From an uncultured Clostridia bacterium (lineage in GTDB: Bacteria > Bacillota > Clostridia > TANB77 > CAG-508): 46,335 bases of DNA. Every line of letters starts with the position of its first letter. The stretch's first letter is position 1. The position numbers and the translations under genes are program-made. The DNA is taken from positions 1-46,335 of the forward strand of contig CAKPSX010000012.1 in the NCBI GenBank assembly GCA_934184665.1, given 5' to 3'. Below, piece after piece: positions 41,255 through 46,335 of this stretch. Below the pieces are notes generated by a model that made no database searches, had not been told where the DNA came from, and was given only the letters and a program-made list of their open reading frames with translations.

Positions 41255-42382
41255 CTATTTTATATAACCATATTTTCTATAAAACTCTTCTTTAAAAGTC
41301 CCTAAATTATCATTTTCAATTTCTATTCTAACTCTTTCCATTAAATTAGTCAAGAATCTTAAATTGTGAATTGATAATAATCTTACTCCTAATATTTCAT
41401 TTGCTTTTACTAAATGCCTTATATATGCTCTTGTATAATTTCTGCAAGTATAGCAGTCACATTCCGGGTCTAGTGGTCCCCAATCTCTCTCATATGTTGC
41501 ATTTCTAACTACAACTTTGCCATTCCAAGTCATTGCTGTTCCATTTCTTGCAATTCTTGTTGGTAAAACACAGTCACACATATCTATGCCAGCAATTGCT
41601 GCTTCTATAAGATAATCTGGAGTTCCAACTCCCATTAAATATCTTGGTTTATCTTTTGGCATTTTGGGTGCTGTATAGTAAAGTATATCTAAAAATTCTT
41701 CTTTTGGCTCTCCTACACTTATTCCTCCTATTGCATATCCTGGCAAGTCTAACTTCACTAAATCTTTAAGACTTTTATCTCTTAAATCTTTATAAAAACC
41801 TCCTTGAATAATTCCAAATAGTGCCTGTTTATCTACTGTTGTATGTGCATCTTTACATCTTTTAGCCCATCTTGTAGTTCTTTCCATAGAATTTTTGGTA
41901 TATTCATATGTTGATGGATATGGACAACATTCGTCAAATGCCATTATTATATCTGCTCCTAAGTCTTCTTCTGTTTTCATTACTGATTCTGGAGTAAATA
42001 TGTGTTTACTACCATCTAAATGTGATTTAAATTCAACTCCATTTTCAGTAATTTTTCTTAAATCTCCCAAACTGAATACCTGAAAACCTCCACTGTCTGT
42101 TAATATTGGCTTGTCCCAATTCATAAATTTATGAAGTCCCCCTGCTTCTTTTACTATGTCTTGCCCTGGTCTCAAATATAAATGATATGTATTTGATAAT
42201 ATTATTTGTGCTTTGACTTCTTCTTTTAATTCTTCTGGTGTCATTGATTTTACTGTTGCTTGTGTACCTACTGGCATAAATATAGGTGTTTGTATGTCTC
42301 CATGTGGTGTATGTATAACTCCTCTTCTTGCTCCTGTTTGCTTGCATTCGTGTAATAGTTCATATGTTACTGGTTGTTTCAT
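41255..42382 (-). CDS. tgt: Queuine tRNA-ribosyltransferase
   Basis: TGT exchanges guanine 34 of GUN-anticodon tRNAs for preQ1, the penultimate modification in queuosine synthesis. Motifs: ILTDSGGFQVFSLGDLRKI with the active Asp, FGIIQGGFYKDLR, YAIGGISVGEPKEE, and MCDCVLPTRIARNGTAMTW with the nucleophile Asp near DMCDCV. The zinc site is ECDCYTCRNYTRAYIRHL plus a His in LLSIHNLRFL. Length 375. The next enzyme, queA, is directly upstream. No queC-F genes are visible, so preQ1 comes from elsewhere. The leader AAAGGAATGAAATTAATATGA holds a mini-ORF ending on the start codon. Confidence 0.98.
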   Translation of the reverse strand: MKQPVTYELLHECKQTGARRGVIHTPHGDIQTPIFMPVGTQATVKSMTPEELKEEVKAQIILSNTYHLYLRPGQDIVKEAGGLHKFMNWDKPILTDSGGFQVFSLGDLRKITENGVEFKSHLDGSKHIFTPESVMKTEEDLGADIIMAFDECCPYPSTYEYTKNSMERTTRWAKRCKDAHTTVDKQALFGIIQGGFYKDLRDKSLKDLVKLDLPGYAIGGISVGEPKEEFLDILYYTAPKMPKDKPRYLMGVGTPDYLIEAAIAGIDMCDCVLPTRIARNGTAMTWNGKVVVRNATYERDWGPLDPECDCYTCRNYTRAYIRHLVKANEILGVRLLSIHNLRFLTNLMERVRIEIENDNLGTFKEEFYRKYGYIK

Positions 42383-42414
42383 ATTAATTTCATTCCTTTC
42401 TTATTGCACAAATC

Positions 42415-42434
42415 TGGGTGGGAAATAATTACAC
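42415..42434. repeat. Possible remnant of the dispersed element between queA and tgt
   Basis: GGGTGGGAAATAATTACACC matches the outer part of the terminal repeat (GTTGCGAAATAATTACAA) at 13-14 positions. Too short to be sure. Confidence 0.25.
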
Positions 42435-42438
42435 CACC

Positions 42439-43464
42439 TTATTTTATAAACATTGCATCTCCAAAACTGAAAAATTTATATTTTTCTTTTACTGCTTCAT
42501 TATATGCTTTCATTATGTAGTCTTTACCTGCTAAAGCCGATACTAGCATTAATAATGTTGATTCAGGTAAATGGAAATTGGTTATTAATCCATCAATACA
42601 TTTGAATTTATAACCTGGGTAAATAAATATTTTTGTATCATCTTCAGTCGCTTTTACTAATCCACTTTCTTCATCAGCTATTGTTTCTAGAACTCTGCAA
42701 GACGTTGTGCCTACAGCGATTACCTTTCCGCCTTGTTTTTTTGTTTCATTTATTTTATCCACATCTTCTTGTTTTATGTAAAAGTGCTCTGAATGCATAT
42801 CATGCATTTCTATATTTTCTTCTTTTACTGGTCTAAATGTTCCTATTCCAACATGTAATGTTACATTTGCTATTTTTATTCCCTTTTCTTCTATTTTTTC
42901 TAACAGCTCATCTGTGAAATGTAACCCTGCTGTTGGGGCAGCTGCTGATCCTTCATATTTTGCGTATACTGTTTGATATCTATCATTTTCTTTTAGAGAT
43001 TCATGAATATATGGTGGAAGTGGCATTAGACCTATTTCATCTAATATCTCATTAAATATTCCATCATATTTAAATCTTATTTTTCTTGTTCCACCAGGCA
43101 TTGTGTCTAATATTTCTGCTTCTAATAGCCCTTGTCCAAATACCACTTTTGTTCCAACATGTAATTTATTTCCAGGTCTTACGATACTTTCCCAAATATC
43201 TCCTTCTATTCTATTTAATAACAAGAATTCTACATTTGCTCCTGTTTCTTTCTTTCCATATAATCTAGCTGGTAAAACTTTAGTGTTATTTCTTACTATG
43301 CAATCACCTGGTTTCAAGTAATCTATTATATCTTTAAAGACTTTATGCTCTATTGTTTGTTTTTCCCTGTCTAGTATCATTAATTTTGATTCATCTCTTT
43401 TTTTTATAGGTGTTTGTGCTATTAGCTCTTCTGGTAGCACATAATTAAATTCAGATAATTTCAC
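42439..43464 (-). CDS. queA: S-adenosylmethionine:tRNA ribosyltransferase-isomerase
   Basis: QueA moves the ribosyl group of SAM to preQ1-modified tRNA, giving epoxyqueuosine. Conserved blocks: FNYVLPEELIAQTPIKKRDESKLMILDR, IVRNNTKVLPARLYGKKETGA, YEGSAAAPTAGLHFTDELL, TLHVGIGTFRPVKEENIEMHDMHSEHFYI, GTTSCRVLET, and LITNFHLPESTLLMLVSALAG. Length 341. The start codon is GTG (43464), 12 nt after AAAGGA. First gene of queA-tgt. Confidence 0.97.
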   Translation of the reverse strand: MKLSEFNYVLPEELIAQTPIKKRDESKLMILDREKQTIEHKVFKDIIDYLKPGDCIVRNNTKVLPARLYGKKETGANVEFLLLNRIEGDIWESIVRPGNKLHVGTKVVFGQGLLEAEILDTMPGGTRKIRFKYDGIFNEILDEIGLMPLPPYIHESLKENDRYQTVYAKYEGSAAAPTAGLHFTDELLEKIEEKGIKIANVTLHVGIGTFRPVKEENIEMHDMHSEHFYIKQEDVDKINETKKQGGKVIAVGTTSCRVLETIADEESGLVKATEDDTKIFIYPGYKFKCIDGLITNFHLPESTLLMLVSALAGKDYIMKAYNEAVKEKYKFFSFGDAMFIK

Positions 43465-43569
43465 TTTTATTGTATTTCCTTTCTATTTCTCATTTTTACT
43501 ATTATATTGTACTATTTTTTTGCTAATATTTCAAGTTTTATTTTTGAACAAAGGGACAAATAAGAAAAA

Positions 43570-43602
43570 AATAATATCTAGCTCTATGAACTAAATATTA
43601 TT
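43570..43602 (-). terminator. Terminator of the heptad-repeat gene
   Basis: Minus strand AATAATATTTAG, loop of 9 nt, CTAGATATTATT followed by TTTTTC; 12-bp stem with one mismatch or G-U position. Confidence 0.75.
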
Positions 43603-43624
43603 TAAGTGTACTATTTCTTTATAT

Positions 43625-44179
43625 TTACATTTTTAAAACTTTTTTCATTTTGTCAACATTAGGATCCCCTAATTTCGTTGAAATTGAAATATCATATTTG
43701 ATGAGTATGTCAAGTATCTCCTGGTGATCTTTTTTCCTGTCAATTCTATATTGTACCCAATTTTGCTTGTTTTCCTTCCATAAATTGTCATTTTCCTTCC
43801 AGCGTTTGTCATTTTCATCCCATCGTTTGAAGTTTTCTTCCCATCGCTTGTCATTTTCTTTCCAGCGTCTGTCGTTTTCCTCCCATCGCCTATCATTTTC
43901 TTCCCAGCGTTTGAAGTTTTCCTCCAAACGTCTATCATTTTCTTCCCAGCGTTTGAAGTTTTCCTCCCATCGCCTATCATTTTCTTCCCAGCGTTTGTCG
44001 TTTTCATCCCAGCGTCTTAGATTTTCTAGCCAGTGTTCATTTTCTATTCTTCTACTTTCTTTGATTTCTGCTCTTAATTCATTAAATGATGCTGTAGTTT
44101 GTAGTTGAAAATCGTTTAATGTTTGTAATATTTGTAGTAACATTTCATTATTATTATTGTTGTTATTGTTGTTTATCAT
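43625..44179 (-). CDS. Heptad-repeat coiled-coil protein
   Basis: Not a named family that I recognise. The N-terminus is an Asn run (MINNNNNNNNNEMLL) encoded by a trinucleotide tract. A helical segment (LQTLNDFQLQTTASFNELRAEIKES) and then about 11 clear and 14 total 7-residue units of type (R/K)RWEEN(D/F) follow, spanning residues about 48-145. The C-terminal part (YRIDRKKDHQEILDILIKYDIS...) is unrelated. The units form a continuous charged helix with Trp every seven residues. AAGGAGG precedes the ATG. It is monocistronic with its own terminator. A cytoplasmic structural or scaffold role is possible; function unknown. Confidence 0.7.
   Translation of the reverse strand: MINNNNNNNNNEMLLQILQTLNDFQLQTTASFNELRAEIKESRRIENEHWLENLRRWDENDKRWEENDRRWEENFKRWEENDRRLEENFKRWEENDRRWEENDRRWKENDKRWEENFKRWDENDKRWKENDNLWKENKQNWVQYRIDRKKDHQEILDILIKYDISISTKLGDPNVDKMKKVLKM
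43768..44035 (-). repeat. Imperfect 21-bp tandem repeat inside the coiled-coil gene
   Basis: The plus strand shows repeated units of type TTCCTCCCATCGCCTATCAT / TTTCTTCCCAGCGTTTG..., about 12-13 copies of 21 bp, encoding (R/K)RWEEN(D/F). Units differ mainly at the C(C/A)(A/T)CG(C/T) positions. Copy number could change by slippage without breaking the frame. Confidence 0.85.
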
Positions 44180-44279
44180 ATTTTTCCTCCTTAGATTTAA
44201 ATTAATTTTTTAGATTTAAATTTTATTAATTAGAATTAAATTCCCAATTGAAATAATAAAATAGTACACTTTTACATAT

Positions 44280-44310
44280 GTTAAAAAGAAGCACATATGA
44301 TTAATGTGCC
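44280..44310 (-). terminator. Terminator of ileS
   Basis: Minus strand GGCACAT, loop TAATC, ATATGTGC followed by TTCTTTTTAAC, about 90 bp after the ileS stop. Confidence 0.6.
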
Positions 44311-44400
44311 CCTATTATATAGTCTATTTAAATAAATGTCAAGAAGATTTTTTAAATTTCATATTTTTCCTATTATAATTTTCATAGATATCTAACTAGC

Positions 44401-46335
44401 TTATTTTACAACTTCAACATCAAGCATTAATTTTTCTCCATTTATACTTACTTCAGTATAAGTTTCTCTTTGTGTATTAAATACTACATTTTCAGTTAAA
44501 GTTTCTTTTTTAATTTCTTCTTCAAATTTCTTTATAAGTTCTTCTAGCATTTCATTTTCAGATACATATAGATTTATTTTATCTAATACTTCAAAGTCTT
44601 TGTCTTTTCTCATATTTTGAACTTTTGATAAGATTTCTCTTACATATCCTTCTTCTTTTAGTTCTGGAGTTATTGTTGTATCTAATACTACACCAATTTC
44701 TTCTTCACCAGCGAATGCGAACCCTTCTTTTCCTTGCATTGTAACAAGTAAATTTTCAGAAGTTAATTCTATTTGTGTTCCATCAATATCAATATATTCT
44801 ACTCCACCATTTTTTACTTTGTTAGCTAAATCCATTTGATTTAATTTTGAAATTGCTTCTCTTATTTTTGGAATTAATTTTCCATATTCTTTTCCTAATA
44901 CTGGTAAGTTTGGTTTTATTTCAAAATGAACATACTCATTCATGTTTGCACCTAAGTCTACTTCTTTTACATTTAATTCTTCTTTTACTATATTTCCATA
45001 ATATTCAGGTAAAGTGTCTACAGACACTAGCATTTTTGAAAGTGGCTGTCTATTCTTAATATTTGCTGAATTTCTTGCACTTCTACCTAATTTTACTAAT
45101 GAATAAGCTAAATCCATTTCATTTTCTAGTTTTTTATCTATAGCTTTTTCGTCAGCTTCTGGCCATAAGCATAAATGAACACTTTCTGGTGCTTTTTCAT
45201 CTAATCCTACAACTAAGTTTTGATAAATTTCATCTGTCATAAATGGTACAAATGGTGCTGATATTTTTATTAAGTTTACTAATACTTTATATAATGTTGT
45301 ATATGCACCTATCTTATCATCTGTTAATTCTTCTCCCCAGAATCTCTCTCTGTTTGTACGAACATACCAGTTTGAAAGTTCATCTGTAAAGTCTTCTATT
45401 TGTAATGCCGCACTTGTTATATCATATTTATCAAGTTTTTCTTCAACTTCTTTTATTAATGTATTTAATTTTGATAATATCCATCTATCCATTACATTTT
45501 CTGATTTAAAATCAGCATATTTATTTGGATTAAATTGATCTATTTCTGCATATAAAACATAGAATGAATATACATTCCATAATGTACTTAAAAATCCTCT
45601 TTGAGTTTCTTGTACATTGTTTAATCCTAATCTTGTTGGTAACCATGGTGCTGAACATGTGTAGAAATGCCATCTTGTTGCATCTGCTCCTACTTGGTCT
45701 AATAATACCATTGGATCTACGCCATTTCCCTTTGATTTAGACATCTTTTGTCCTTTTTCGTCTAATACATGCCCTAATACTATACAATTCTCATAAGATG
45801 GTTTATCAAACAAACATGTTGATATAGCAAGTAATGTATAGAACCATCCTCTTGTTTGGTCAATTGCTTCTGAAATAAATTGTGCTGGGAAATGTTTTTC
45901 AAATTCTTCTTTATTTTCAAATGGATAATGTAATTGTGCAAATGGCATTGAACCTGAGTCAAACCAACAGTCTATTACTTCTTTAAATCTTGTCATTTTC
46001 TTTCCACATTCTGGGCATTTTAAATGTACATTATCTATATATGGTTTGTGTAGTTCAATTTCATCTGGACAGTCTACTGCTTTTTCTTTTAATTCTGCTA
46101 TTGAACCTATACATTCTTCATGACCGCATTCACATTTCCATACTGGTAATGGTGTTCCCCAATATCTATCTCTTGAAATTCCCCAGTCTATTACATTTTC
46201 AAGGAATTTTCCAAATCTTCCTGTTCTAATTGTATCTGGATACCAATTTATTTTATTGTTGTTTGCAACTAATTCATCTCTTAATTTTGTCATTGCAACA
46301 AACCAACTTTCTTTTGGATAATATAAAAGTGGTGT
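44401..46335 (-). CDS. ileS: Isoleucyl-tRNA synthetase, type 2 (5' end outside the window)
   Basis: Charges tRNA-Ile. The frame is open to the window edge (upstream residues read TPLLYYPKESWFVA), so about 644 C-terminal residues are seen. Visible parts: WGISRDRYWGTPLPVW, a zinc-binding CECGHEEC...CPECGKKM, ISEAIDQTRGWFYTLL, the KMSKSKGNGVDP loop, and the anticodon-binding region with SNWYVRTNRERFWG. The C-terminal domain (RPLSKMLVSV..., EIKPNLPVLGKEYGKLIPKI) is of the DUF5915 type found in eukaryote-like IleS2. The C-terminal Cys4 zinc finger of type 1 enzymes is absent. Type 2 enzymes are typically insensitive to mupirocin. A T-box leader, if any, lies beyond the window. Confidence 0.95.
   Translation of the reverse strand, partial: TPLLYYPKESWFVAMTKLRDELVANNNKINWYPDTIRTGRFGKFLENVIDWGISRDRYWGTPLPVWKCECGHEECIGSIAELKEKAVDCPDEIELHKPYIDNVHLKCPECGKKMTRFKEVIDCWFDSGSMPFAQLHYPFENKEEFEKHFPAQFISEAIDQTRGWFYTLLAISTCLFDKPSYENCIVLGHVLDEKGQKMSKSKGNGVDPMVLLDQVGADATRWHFYTCSAPWLPTRLGLNNVQETQRGFLSTLWNVYSFYVLYAEIDQFNPNKYADFKSENVMDRWILSKLNTLIKEVEEKLDKYDITSAALQIEDFTDELSNWYVRTNRERFWGEELTDDKIGAYTTLYKVLVNLIKISAPFVPFMTDEIYQNLVVGLDEKAPESVHLCLWPEADEKAIDKKLENEMDLAYSLVKLGRSARNSANIKNRQPLSKMLVSVDTLPEYYGNIVKEELNVKEVDLGANMNEYVHFEIKPNLPVLGKEYGKLIPKIREAISKLNQMDLANKVKNGGVEYIDIDGTQIELTSENLLVTMQGKEGFAFAGEEEIGVVLDTTITPELKEEGYVREILSKVQNMRKDKDFEVLDKINLYVSENEMLEELIKKFEEEIKKETLTENVVFNTQRETYTEVSINGEKLMLDVEVVK

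Noticed and set aside
43768..44035. CRISPR array
   Set aside because: The repeats are 21-bp direct units without spacers and are in frame within a coding sequence.
43669..44108. Long alternative frames on both strands of the heptad-repeat gene
   Set aside because: They are shadows created by the 21-bp repeat. Only the 184-residue frame has AAGGAGG and a natural end.

Overview
The window is AT-rich, dense, bacterial chromosomal DNA from a Gram-positive spore-former of the class Clostridia. Spore genes (cwlJ-gerQ, yabG, spoIIP, spoVS), a veg homologue with a strong vegetative promoter, class A RNase P RNA, UUG/GUG starts, and Shine-Dalgarno motifs of the AAAGGA type with long spacers all point this way. 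The gene set and low GC resemble uncultured gut Clostridia; that placement is inference.

Layout. 0.1-8.6 kb: cwlJ-gerQ, trmB plus a DUF5662 gene, a divergent RluA-type pseudouridine synthase, a DUF2207 membrane protein with an apparent one-base frameshift, rnpB, veg-yabG, a DUF4364 gene, nth and an unlisted 43-residue Cys-rich gene. 8.6-17.0 kb: a leftward block of a transglutaminase-like protein, prfB (with a programmed +1 frameshift), recJ, relA/spoT, an MBL hydrolase and spoIIP. About 17.1-27.2 kb: a mobile element. 27.3-46.3 kb: a heterodimeric ABC exporter, pfk, recA, a family-5 substrate-binding protein, spoVS, ymdB, pyk, rpmF, a GtrA protein, a DUF4321 protein, a WG-repeat protein, tgt, queA, a heptad-repeat gene and the 3' part of a type-2 ileS.

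The mobile element is the most unusual part. One leftward operon encodes two paralogous Rep-like proteins that have lost the canonical HUH motif, a linker protein, a frame-broken excisionase-like HTH protein, a tyrosine recombinase and a 77-residue protein. A second group encodes a SHOCT-TM-PASTA surface protein, a second membrane-anchored protein and a 46-residue zinc-ribbon protein. An XRE repressor and a DUF6809-like gene follow. No relaxase, conjugation, capsid or resistance genes are visible. Near each edge lies a roughly 140-160 nt non-coding structured element. The two copies are homologous, inverted, point inward, and share hairpins with compensatory base changes.

In the core DNA there is also a family of about 125-bp terminal-inverted-repeat elements (two full copies plus remnants). 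One full copy sits between the recA promoter with its LexA-like box and the recA start codon.
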